A stretch of DNA of 64,000 bases from Xanthocytophaga flava (GTDB taxonomy: Bacteria > Bacteroidota > Bacteroidia > Cytophagales > 172606-1): the NCBI GenBank assembly GCA_030068525.1, contig JASJOS010000020.1:62001-126000 (forward strand), given 5' to 3'. Shown here one piece after another: positions 45,183 through 52,633 of this stretch. Every line of letters starts with the position of its first letter. Position 1 is the stretch's first letter. The notes beneath the pieces were generated by a model. It had not been told where the DNA came from. It was given only the letters and a program-made list of their open reading frames with translations, and did not search any database. A program made the translations under genes and the position numbers.

Positions 45183-45513
45183 GAAAGATCTGATTAGAGG
45201 TACCCTTACCCCTATTATCCTGAAGTTATTATATCCAAACAGGAAGATGTATGGATATGAAATATGCCAAAAAGTAAAAGAGTTGACCAATGAGGACCTT
45301 CTTATAAAAGAAGGTTCTCTGTATCCTGCGTTGCATAAGCTGATGGATGATGGCTTAATCAACGTTGAAGAGGTTTTGATCGGAAACAGACCCAGACGTT
45401 ATTATCAACTTACAGCAGAAGGGAAGCTAGAAGCAGAACATAGAACAACCGAGTTAAACCGATTTCTTAAAACGATGCAGTTATTTCTGGAAAAAGCTAC
45501 TAATTCTTTATAG
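45175..45513 (+). CDS. PadR-family transcriptional regulator
   Basis: 112 residues, a compact PadR of the short subfamily. Winged helix: LIRGTLTPIILKLLYPNRKMYGYEICQKVKELTNEDLLIKEGSLYPALHKLMDDGLI, wing RPRRYYQLTAEGKLEAE, and a C-terminal dimer helix. These repressors respond to hydrophobic compounds or cell stress and usually control a transporter. It is the first gene of an operon: its stop is 2 bases before the next start. An inverted repeat overlaps its own start. Confidence 0.92.
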   Translation: MYSKDLIRGTLTPIILKLLYPNRKMYGYEICQKVKELTNEDLLIKEGSLYPALHKLMDDGLINVEEVLIGNRPRRYYQLTAEGKLEAEHRTTELNRFLKTMQLFLEKATNSL

Positions 45514-45515
45514 CT

Positions 45516-46316
45516 ATGTTAACAGACAAACAGATAGACATAATAAAGAAAGATCTTAATCAGAATGGCATTAGAATGCCAGGGCTAGAGAATGATTTAC
45601 TGGATCATTTGCTCTGTAGTATTGAAGTATATATGAGCAAAGGATATTCCTTTGAGGAAGCTTATCGCTGTGCATTGTATGATCTTCATGGGGAATCTAC
45701 AATCATAACTATTCAACAGGAAACTATTCATCTGATAAATGAAGGTAGGAGTAGAGTAAAGAATCTGATTTATTATGGTTGCCTGTTAAGTTGTTTAATT
45801 GCTCCTTTCAATTTATTTACAACGGGTGTAAATCCCGGATTGATTTTGGTTTGTATCTCTTTATCGATCTTTTTTATTTATCACAGTATATTCCTACACA
45901 GAAAGCAAAACGATCTTAGACGTAATCTGTTCCTATTTACAATCATAACCAGTCTTGCTGTACTCAGCGTTTTTATTTTTCTATTCATTGAGTTTGAAGG
46001 TAAAGGATTGTTAGGAATGCTATTATGGGTCAGTCTGATTCTAGCCATAGCTATTCCTTTTTATTTAAAAGCAATAAAGAGAAGTCTTTCAATGAATAAT
46101 ACAATGATAGACTTCTTTTCCTTTGCATTGGAGCTTACTGCAATTATCAGTTTGTTGTGGATTCCACTGGCATTATCTATAAAGTTGTTCAGATCAAATG
46201 TAGCTGTCGTATTCTTTCTGGATGACCTCGTTTTAATAGCAATTTGCGCCTTCAGTGTATCTATTATGCTGAAGAAGGCAGGAGAGTTGAAACTGTATCT
46301 ACAAAAATACCTGTAA
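45516..46316 (+). CDS. Membrane protein with PadR-partner (HAAS-like) N-terminal domain
   Basis: 266 residues. The N-terminal ~75 residues are soluble and helical (LTDKQIDIIKKDLNQNGIRMPGLENDLLDHLLCSIEVYMSKGYSFEEAYRCALYDLHG), resembling the HAAS/permease-prefix domains found next to PadR regulators. Six or so membrane helices follow. I infer that it senses or relays a membrane signal to PadR or works with the ABC transporter coded next (the ATPase start lies 11 bases after its stop). Confidence 0.7.
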   Translation: MLTDKQIDIIKKDLNQNGIRMPGLENDLLDHLLCSIEVYMSKGYSFEEAYRCALYDLHGESTIITIQQETIHLINEGRSRVKNLIYYGCLLSCLIAPFNLFTTGVNPGLILVCISLSIFFIYHSIFLHRKQNDLRRNLFLFTIITSLAVLSVFIFLFIEFEGKGLLGMLLWVSLILAIAIPFYLKAIKRSLSMNNTMIDFFSFALELTAIISLLWIPLALSIKLFRSNVAVVFFLDDLVLIAICAFSVSIMLKKAGELKLYLQKYL

Positions 46317-46327
46317 CTGATTGGAGT

Positions 46328-47032
46328 ATGAATGCAATTGAGACAAAAAATCTGAGTTTCGGTTATAAGAAAGAGAATATACTTAGAACTCTTAATCTTA
46401 AGATACCTGAGAATTCAATTTTTGGCTTTTTAGGGATCAATGGCGCAGGAAAAAGTACTACCATCCGACTTCTTCTTGGATTGCTTTCTGCACAAAAAGG
46501 TTCTGTATTTTTGTTTGGAAAAGAGTTGTCAAAGAATAAACCAGAGTTATTACATAAGGTAGGAGCGCTGATTGACCATTCTACCTTTTATCCTCATCTA
46601 TCTGCCCATAATAATCTAAAAGTTCTTGCTGTATTACTAGGGATAAGTAATAGTAGGATTGAGCAAATACTTGAATTAGTGGGATTAAGTACAGAAGGCG
46701 ATAAACGAGTTGGGAATTATTCTGTAGGAATGAAACAACGGTTAGGGCTTGCAATGGCCTTGATTAATGATCCCCCTTTACTAATTCTGGACGAACCAGC
46801 TAATGGATTGGACCCTCTTGGTATCATTGAACTAAGAAATTTATTGATTACTCTTCATAAAGATCATGGCAAAACAATTTTTCTTTCCTCACATTTATTG
46901 GATGAGTTAGATAAGATCATAACAAATGTAGCTGTTATTCATAAAGGTGAAATTCAATTTCAGGGAACAAAGGAAAAGTTGATCGAACAATCTGGAAATC
47001 TGGAAAAATCTTTTCTAGCACTTACCACCTAA
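46328..47032 (+). CDS. ABC transporter ATP-binding protein
   Basis: 234 residues from the ATG at 46328; the frame continues upstream inside the previous gene. Walker A GINGAGKST at 36-44, signature YSVGMKQRLGL near 135, Walker B LLILDEPANGLDP, and the switch His in SSHLLDE. Subfamily is that of drug and lantibiotic-resistance exporters such as BcrA. It pairs with the permease gene 5 bases downstream. Confidence 0.93.
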   Translation: MNAIETKNLSFGYKKENILRTLNLKIPENSIFGFLGINGAGKSTTIRLLLGLLSAQKGSVFLFGKELSKNKPELLHKVGALIDHSTFYPHLSAHNNLKVLAVLLGISNSRIEQILELVGLSTEGDKRVGNYSVGMKQRLGLAMALINDPPLLILDEPANGLDPLGIIELRNLLITLHKDHGKTIFLSSHLLDELDKIITNVAVIHKGEIQFQGTKEKLIEQSGNLEKSFLALTT

Positions 47033-47037
47033 CGAGG

Positions 47038-47829
47038 ATGCATACTTATCTAATCCTATTTCGCAATGGATTTATTTCTGAGTTTTTAAAACACAGAAAT
47101 ACTTTTCTTCTATGGTTTGTTCTGTTAGTACCTTTAGTTATCACTACTGTTACTTTTCTGACTGTTTGGGCCGATCATGCATTAGATGTCATAAATCCCT
47201 GGCGTTGGTACGTTGTCTTTAACTATAAACCCTACTTTCATATTTTCGTTTTTCTTCAGATTCTTTTGATATGTCATGTCAATTATATAGAACACAGAAA
47301 TAATACATGGAAAAATCTGAGGGTTTTATCAGTACCATTTGAAGTTGTGTTCTTTTCAAAAATCGTGTTTGCCTATTTTATTTTGATCATAAATGTGCTG
47401 GAATTCTATTCCTTTATCATGTTAAGCGGCTATGTGTTATCAAAACTAAGACCAGAACTAGGCTTTCAGGATACTAATTACTGGATTGAGGCATTTATTC
47501 CTTCTTGCAAGTTTATTGCAGCATCTGCAAGCATTACTTCTATTCTATATTGCGTTAGCTATTATGTCAAATCCATACTTGTTGCAATCATTATTGGATT
47601 GCTGGGATATGTCTCTGCCTTTGTTCTTTTTTTATACACTAATAGATCTGGATATACAGGATTTCCTTATGCACAATGGCATCCTTTTAATTTTTCTGCA
47701 TTGGCTTTTGATTCCTTTGGTACTGGAAATCATCTTTTGAACATGGAATATGTTTACTATGGCTTTATTGGAGGAGTATTGCTTTTATGTATGCATTATC
47801 TGTTGACCCGTTACAAAAGTGTCATATGA
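47038..47829 (+). CDS. ABC transporter permease
   Basis: 263 residues with about six membrane helices (FLLWFVLLVPLVITTVTFL, IFVFLQILLICHVN, IVFAYFILIINVLEFYSFIMLSGYVL, ILVAIIIGLLGYVSAFVLFLY). It is the BcrB/ABC-2 type membrane half of the exporter whose ATPase precedes it. Its TGA stop overlaps the ATG of the serine hydrolase (ATGA), so those two are translationally coupled. Confidence 0.85.
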   Translation: MHTYLILFRNGFISEFLKHRNTFLLWFVLLVPLVITTVTFLTVWADHALDVINPWRWYVVFNYKPYFHIFVFLQILLICHVNYIEHRNNTWKNLRVLSVPFEVVFFSKIVFAYFILIINVLEFYSFIMLSGYVLSKLRPELGFQDTNYWIEAFIPSCKFIAASASITSILYCVSYYVKSILVAIIIGLLGYVSAFVLFLYTNRSGYTGFPYAQWHPFNFSALAFDSFGTGNHLLNMEYVYYGFIGGVLLLCMHYLLTRYKSVI

Positions 47830-49376
47830 ACATACGTTATTTTTATACTATACTTTTGAGTCTCTGGCTGTTATTTCCCGCATGCAACAAGTATGATGCA
47901 GATATTGGAAATTATAAATATGGAGTTTCAAGTTGGCAGGGTACCAATGTATACTCAGAAAGATATAGAGGAGCTATAGAAAGGGCCAGAAAAATAGTGA
48001 CTGAGTCAAATCGAGGCATTGGCCTGCCTGGAGCTCAGGTTGCAATAGCTGTAGATGGCCAAATATGCTGGTCTGAGAATTTTGGATTTTCTGATCTTAG
48101 CAAGGGAACACTTGTAAATTCCACAACTATTTTTAGAATTGCCAGTGTATCCAAGTTATTTACAGCAAGTGCGCTAGGCAAATTGATTGAAAAAGGGAAA
48201 ATACATCTGGATTCAACTATCACCTATTACTTACCAGATTTACCAGAACACTATTCCCATATTACAATCAGACATCTGGTAAGTCATCAATCTGGAATAC
48301 GGCATTACTATGGGGCTGACAAGTCAGAGAAAACAGAGCATTATACTCATGTAGAAGACGCATTGAGGCTTTTTTCTAATGCTCCTTTGTTGTTTCCTGC
48401 CGGACAGAAATGTGAATATTCCTCTTACAACTTTTCAATAGTAAGTGCTATTATTCAACGCGTTTCCGGCAAATCATTTTTAAAATACTTACAGGATGAG
48501 ATTTGGATTCCGGCTGGACTAAAGAATACCTTTGGTGAGATTCCAGTGAACCGGATCAAAGATATAACTAAGTTCTATATAAAAAGTTCTTCTGATGCGA
48601 GTTGGGTGGATGCCTCCTTTCAGGATTTAAGTTTCAATTGGGGTGGTGCAGGATTGAGCTCCAATGCCAACGATCTGGTATTATTTGGAAATGCATTGTT
48701 AACAAACAAATTATTTAGTAAAGAAACGATGAGGATGATGTGTACGCCTCAACTAACCTCTCAAAAAGACACTACAGGTTTTGGAATTGGATTTATTTTG
48801 TATGAGACAGCAGATAATGAAGTGATTATAGGTCATGGAGGATTTATGCCTACTGCAAAGGCATACATATTACTATTTCCTGAATCCAATCTTGTTATTG
48901 CATTTACTTCAAATACTGCAATGGTGAACTTTGCCGATGAGACATTGGTAGAAATTGCTCATATTTTCTTAAAGGAGAAAAAGGATGAAAATCATTTCCT
49001 GTTTAACAGGATGTTAAATCAGCGTTGGACTGGTTTGTGGCAGATAAAAATTGAAAATGGAGAAGAAAAATATGATAATGCCTATTTATATTTCTATGAA
49101 GTATCCAATATGTTGAAAGGATCTATCTTTTTTGATAATAGGGAACCTGTACCATTTGAAATAACAGACTTAAAAGAAGATTCTATTCAACTGATAGCTC
49201 CTTTGAGATCACATACAGCCATGATTCAATTGGTGCTAAAAAATGGGAATATATCTGGTAAAAGCTATTACAATAAGCCCTTAACATATCTTTTCAAAAA
49301 ACAGTTATCAACGGAGCCTGAACTAGCTAAAATGCTTAAGCCGAAAAATATGAGAGATGGGATACGGGTAAACTAA
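47826..49376 (+). CDS. Serine hydrolase lipoprotein, class C beta-lactamase fold
   Basis: 516 residues from the ATG at 47826, which overlaps the permease stop; a longer in-frame start would destroy a clear lipoprotein signal (LLFPAC, Cys20). The nucleophile motif is Ser107-Val-Ser-Lys110 (ASVSKLFTA). The second motif is degenerate YSSYN in place of the usual YSN/YAN, and the third is HGG in GHGGFMP. The last ~120 residues form an added beta-rich lipocalin-like domain. It may be a peptidase or esterase acting in the envelope. Being the end of an ABC-exporter operon suggests detoxification or peptide processing (inference). Confidence 0.88.
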   Translation: MNIRYFYTILLSLWLLFPACNKYDADIGNYKYGVSSWQGTNVYSERYRGAIERARKIVTESNRGIGLPGAQVAIAVDGQICWSENFGFSDLSKGTLVNSTTIFRIASVSKLFTASALGKLIEKGKIHLDSTITYYLPDLPEHYSHITIRHLVSHQSGIRHYYGADKSEKTEHYTHVEDALRLFSNAPLLFPAGQKCEYSSYNFSIVSAIIQRVSGKSFLKYLQDEIWIPAGLKNTFGEIPVNRIKDITKFYIKSSSDASWVDASFQDLSFNWGGAGLSSNANDLVLFGNALLTNKLFSKETMRMMCTPQLTSQKDTTGFGIGFILYETADNEVIIGHGGFMPTAKAYILLFPESNLVIAFTSNTAMVNFADETLVEIAHIFLKEKKDENHFLFNRMLNQRWTGLWQIKIENGEEKYDNAYLYFYEVSNMLKGSIFFDNREPVPFEITDLKEDSIQLIAPLRSHTAMIQLVLKNGNISGKSYYNKPLTYLFKKQLSTEPELAKMLKPKNMRDGIRVN

Positions 49377-49460
49377 TTAGTCCTTTCATCATTACTTGTA
49401 GAAGCCCTGATAGTTCATGAAATTAGTATGAACAGTTTCATGGCTAATTAAAATAGAAAC

Positions 49461-49482
49461 AAGTACTTACTTATAAGTACTT
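49461..49482. promoter_or_regulatory. Candidate operator with AAGTACTT repeats
   Basis: Two AAGTACTT palindromes (49461-49468, 49475-49482). The octamer GTACTTAC in it recurs twice at 58644-58669 upstream of the HxlR gene. Confidence 0.35.
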
Positions 49483-49590
49483 TCGCTATGATAGTTTAAC
49501 TTATTAAAGAGCATTGTTTTGAAGTTATTTCATTGATAAACAAGTGGTTATATTGAAAAAATAATATAAACTAATTTAGTTGAAGTACTT

Positions 49591-49974
49591 ATGACATATT
49601 ACAATCAACAGGTTTTACGAATCAGAGAACAGTATTATCCTAAGCCCTATATCATAGATCGGTTAATACAGGCACGTAAGCTGATTGATCAGCATTCAGG
49701 TTCATCTATTTGTATAGATTCTATGTCAGATAAGGTCTCCTTATCGAAATTTCATTTCATCCGGTTATTCAAACGTTGCTATGGCCGCACTCCTCATCAG
49801 TATCTGATAGAACGCAGGATCAGTGAAGCAAAGATTCTATTAAGTAAAAATATGTCTGTTATGGACACCTGTTTTCAGATAGGTTTTGAGAGTCCCACTT
49901 CATTTGCCCTTTTATTCAAAAGATACACTGGTTTAACACCTTCCGACTATCGTCAAAAAAGCAATTTTCGATAA
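49591..49974 (+). CDS. Stand-alone AraC-type DNA-binding domain protein
   Basis: 127 residues. Nearly the whole protein is the double helix-turn-helix of AraC/XylS: ICIDSMSDKVSLSKFHFIRLFKRCYGRTPHQYLIERRISEAKILL, then VMDTCFQIGFESPTSFALLFKRYTGLTPSDYR. It has no ligand domain, so its control must come from a partner or from expression level. The start is an ATG with nothing further upstream in frame, arguing against a truncated gene. The VOC gene follows 53 bases later and is the likely target. Confidence 0.9.
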   Translation: MTYYNQQVLRIREQYYPKPYIIDRLIQARKLIDQHSGSSICIDSMSDKVSLSKFHFIRLFKRCYGRTPHQYLIERRISEAKILLSKNMSVMDTCFQIGFESPTSFALLFKRYTGLTPSDYRQKSNFR

Positions 49975-50027
49975 GCGACTTAGATGCTTAAACGGGATAT
50001 TTGCTGGCACAAACCAACAGAGAAATC

Positions 50028-50414
50028 ATGAGAATTAGCTTATTGAGTGTCCTCGTCGATGACCAGGATAAAGCGTTAAACTTTTACACCACAATATTGG
50101 GATTTATCAAAAAAACAGAAATTCCAATGGGAGAGCATAAATGGCTTACTTTAGTTTCAAAAGATGTACTCGATGGCGTAGAGCTTGTTCTGGAGCCTAT
50201 AGCCTTTGAACCAGCAAAGATTTACCAGGAAGCATTGTTTGAAGCCGGGATTCCTTTGGTTGCTTTTCAGGTAAATGATGTAGATGCTGAATACAGCCGA
50301 CTAGTATCCTTAGATGTTGTGTTTAGTTTGCAACCTACACAAATGGGGACTGCAAAAATTGCGGTTTTTAATGATACTTGTGGCAATCGTATCCAGATTT
50401 TTCAGGTACTTTAG
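50028..50414 (+). CDS. VOC-family (glyoxalase/dioxygenase fold) protein
   Basis: 128 residues from the ATG at 50028. The vicinal-oxygen-chelate fold is shown by SLLSVLVDDQDKALNFYTTILGF at the start and ALFEAGIPLVAFQVNDVDAEYSRLVSLDVVF, then FNDTCGNRIQIFQ. The last segment carries the metal-binding Glu position as Gln (FNDTCGNRIQI), so a metal-free binding or resistance role is possible. It pairs with the AraC-type gene before it. Confidence 0.88.
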   Translation: MRISLLSVLVDDQDKALNFYTTILGFIKKTEIPMGEHKWLTLVSKDVLDGVELVLEPIAFEPAKIYQEALFEAGIPLVAFQVNDVDAEYSRLVSLDVVFSLQPTQMGTAKIAVFNDTCGNRIQIFQVL

Positions 50415-50436
50415 TAGGATTGAAACCTTTTTGTTT

Positions 50437-50491
50437 GCCAGAGCCATAGGAATATTTAGTATAAAAGCTAAAATATTCCTATGGCTCTGGC
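50437..50491. repeat. Perfect 21-bp inverted repeat after the VOC gene
   Basis: Left arm 50437-50457 and right arm 50471-50491 are exact reverse complements with a 13-base loop. No T run follows on either strand. It is a terminator-like hairpin of unusual strength. Confidence 0.7.
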
Positions 50492-50575
50492 CTTTGTAGT
50501 ATACTTTAGAAAATTTGCAGATGTATTTGTTTAATTCAATTTAAGATATTTTTTTTTATATTTTGTTGCAAATCT

Positions 50576-50583
50576 TACATTTG
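50576..50583 (+). promoter_or_regulatory. Candidate -7 box of sigma-factor locus 2
   Basis: TACATTTG matches TAnnTTTG exactly and lies 22 bases before the start codon. No proper -33 element at the standard distance. Confidence 0.3.
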
Positions 50584-50605
50584 TGTTACTAAACCTGGTG
50601 TACAA

Positions 50606-51214
50606 ATGCAACCTTCTGAAAAAAATCATGATGAAGTTCTATTTCAACACCTGCAAAATGGGGATAGTGACGCATTTGCAGAGTTGTATCGTCGGTATGT
50701 AAAAGTATTGTACAATTATGCCTATCGCCTGAGTGGTAGTAAAGACAAGGCACAGGATGCTGTACAGGATACATTTGTTGAAATCTGGAATAGAAGAGAA
50801 TCAATCGGTAAGATACAGAATGCAAAAGCCTATTTGCTAAGCTGTACCCGACGTCGGTTAACCCTTGTGGTTCAGGAGCACAATTTTGTGAGTTCACTCT
50901 CCGTATCAGAAAGTTATCTTGATTTACTGGTCGCAGAACATACTGTTGAGCAGTTTATAATTACAGAAGAAAACTTCAGACAGAGTGTGTATTTACTAAA
51001 AAGTTGTTTGCAAGAATTGCCCAAACGTGAATATGAGTGTCTGCACCTCCGTTTTTTTGAAGAACTGAGCTATGAAGAGATTGCCCAGGTTATGAATATT
51101 ACCACCCAGTCCGCACGAAATACTACCGGAAAAGCTTTAACAAAGCTCAGACAGCACTTTCCAAAATCTTTGCTGATTTCGCTATTACCCTATGTCTTTC
51201 TGCTAATAGTATAA
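50606..51214 (+). CDS. ECF sigma factor of uptake locus 2, with hydrophobic C-terminal tail
   Basis: 202 residues. Region 2: ELYRRYVKVLYNYAYRLSGSKDKAQDAVQDTFVEIWNRR; region 4: CLQELPKREYECLHLRFFEELSYEEIAQVMNITTQSARNT. As in locus 1, region 4 is followed by a hydrophobic tail (SLLISLLPYVFLLIV, residues ~188-202). It would transcribe its own locus on release from FecR. The FecR gene starts 88 bases later. Confidence 0.92.
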   Translation: MQPSEKNHDEVLFQHLQNGDSDAFAELYRRYVKVLYNYAYRLSGSKDKAQDAVQDTFVEIWNRRESIGKIQNAKAYLLSCTRRRLTLVVQEHNFVSSLSVSESYLDLLVAEHTVEQFIITEENFRQSVYLLKSCLQELPKREYECLHLRFFEELSYEEIAQVMNITTQSARNTTGKALTKLRQHFPKSLLISLLPYVFLLIV

Positions 51215-51245
51215 TTTTTAAAATTTTTTTTATAAATGAAGGGTT

Positions 51246-51260
51246 AAAAACTATTTTTTC
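51246..51260 (+). promoter_or_regulatory. Shared element between sigma and FecR genes, copy 2
   Basis: AAAAACTATTTTTTC, preceded by GGGTT and followed by CTCTCTATACC, 43 bases before the FecR start. Same core as at 34824-34837. Could be part of the promoter for FecR and downstream genes. Confidence 0.4.
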
Positions 51261-51302
51261 CTCTCTATACCTTTAGTAAGAAAAAATATAAGTTAATCCG
51301 AA

Positions 51303-52409
51303 ATGCCTTTTGAAGACTATACTCCTCAGGACTTCGTAGAGAATGAGTTCTTTTGTCAGTGGGTTTTACATCCTACTGAAGATACATCTGCTTTTTGGGA
51401 AATGTTCCTGAGCTTACATCCTGAGAAATATCAGGATATTCTGAAGGCTAAAGCATTAATTCTGGCAATGAAGGAAACGCCTGCTATAGTACCTGATGAA
51501 GTACAGATTGAACAGATGTGGCAAAATGTAGTAACACGTACAATAGCAAAATCAGAAAAGGAGGACTTTGAGAGTGACTCGATTTCACGTTCATTGTGGC
51601 GAACCTATCTAGGCTGGGTGGCGGCATCTTTAGTGATAGTAGTGGGTGGAATATGGCTATACAATAAGCCCATATTGTTTCATTCTAACACAATTACCTA
51701 TCAGCATCTGATAGAGTATCAACCAGAAAAACTTTCTGAAACCAGAAATATTTCTTCTGACAGTCTACAGATATCCTTACCAGATGGTAGTTCTGTCATC
51801 CTTACCAAAGGTAGTCGATTAAGTTATCCTCCTTCTTTTGGTAATATCCGCAATGTATATCTGGAAGGAGAGGGCTTTTTTGAAGTAAAAAGAGACACAG
51901 CAAGACCATTTGTGGTATATGCAGGACAGGTGATAACCAAAGTAGTGGGTACCAGCTTTTGGGTGAAAGCACACGATGAAAAGTCAGATATCGAGGTAGA
52001 TGTACGAACGGGTTGTGTGGCTGTAGCTGTAGCGAATTTTGTAAATGAACCTTTGTCAGAAATAAAACCTCAGTTTCTGTTAAGTGCAAATCAGCGTGCT
52101 TCTTACTCGCAGCTTGACAAAAGACTAGAACGTTCACTAGTCAATAATCCTTTGCCTGTAATCAGACCAAAAATTGTAAGTGAAATTGTATATATGAATA
52201 AGCCAGTAGTCGAACTATTCGAAGAACTGGAGAAAACATACAATGTGGATCTTGTATTTGATGCTGAGACCTTAAAAAGCTGTCGTATCAATACCAGTTT
52301 CTCCAATGAGACCTTTTTTGAACGTCTTGATATTATCTGTAGAGTATTGAATACTAGCTATCAGATCGTGGAAACACAGATTATTGTGAAAAGTAAAGAG
52401 TGTGATTAA
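51303..52409 (+). CDS. FecR-family anti-sigma factor of locus 2
   Basis: 368 residues, with a proper ATG. Cytoplasmic sigma-binding part (1-~100), membrane helix (LGWVAASLVIVVGGIWLY), periplasmic FecR domain (SLPDGSSVILTKGSRLSYPPSFGNIRNVYLEGEGFFEV) and a C-terminal DUF4974 domain (MNKPVVELFEELEKTYNVDLVFDAETLKSCRI). It links the upstream sigma factor with the STN domain of the SusC protein downstream. Confidence 0.92.
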   Translation: MPFEDYTPQDFVENEFFCQWVLHPTEDTSAFWEMFLSLHPEKYQDILKAKALILAMKETPAIVPDEVQIEQMWQNVVTRTIAKSEKEDFESDSISRSLWRTYLGWVAASLVIVVGGIWLYNKPILFHSNTITYQHLIEYQPEKLSETRNISSDSLQISLPDGSSVILTKGSRLSYPPSFGNIRNVYLEGEGFFEVKRDTARPFVVYAGQVITKVVGTSFWVKAHDEKSDIEVDVRTGCVAVAVANFVNEPLSEIKPQFLLSANQRASYSQLDKRLERSLVNNPLPVIRPKIVSEIVYMNKPVVELFEELEKTYNVDLVFDAETLKSCRINTSFSNETFFERLDIICRVLNTSYQIVETQIIVKSKECD

Positions 52410-52475
52410 CGGAAAAGCTTCTTCTGGCCTCAATCAAATAACCTAAATAAAATCACTTTAAAAGCCACTTACACT

Positions 52476-52592
52476 ATGAAACAACTACCACCTTAATACA
52501 GAATGACAAGAGCCGATGAGGGTCGAGACTCATCAGCTCCAAAAATTCTATCCTTTCTAACCGGTTCGCCAAAACCAGAAAGGATGGTTTTG
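52476..52592 (+). promoter_or_regulatory. Structured leader of the second susC gene
   Basis: A possible six-codon reading frame (52476-52496). Then hairpin GAGCCGATGAG / CTCATCAGCTC (52510-52520 with 52529-52539). Then two overlapping alternatives: ATCCTTTCT / AGAAAGGAT (52550-52558 with 52577-52585) and CAAAACC / GGTTTTG (52570-52576 with 52586-52592), which cannot form as simple nested hairpins together. This suits a post-transcriptional switch, but function is unproven. Confidence 0.4.
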
Positions 52593-52633
52593 CCCTAACT
52601 AATCCTAATCAGTTCAACAAAACGCACAAATGT

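Noticed and set aside
49591..49974. Truncated AraC pseudogene
   Set aside because: It has its own ATG, an intact double helix-turn-helix and a normal stop; stand-alone AraC domains are known.
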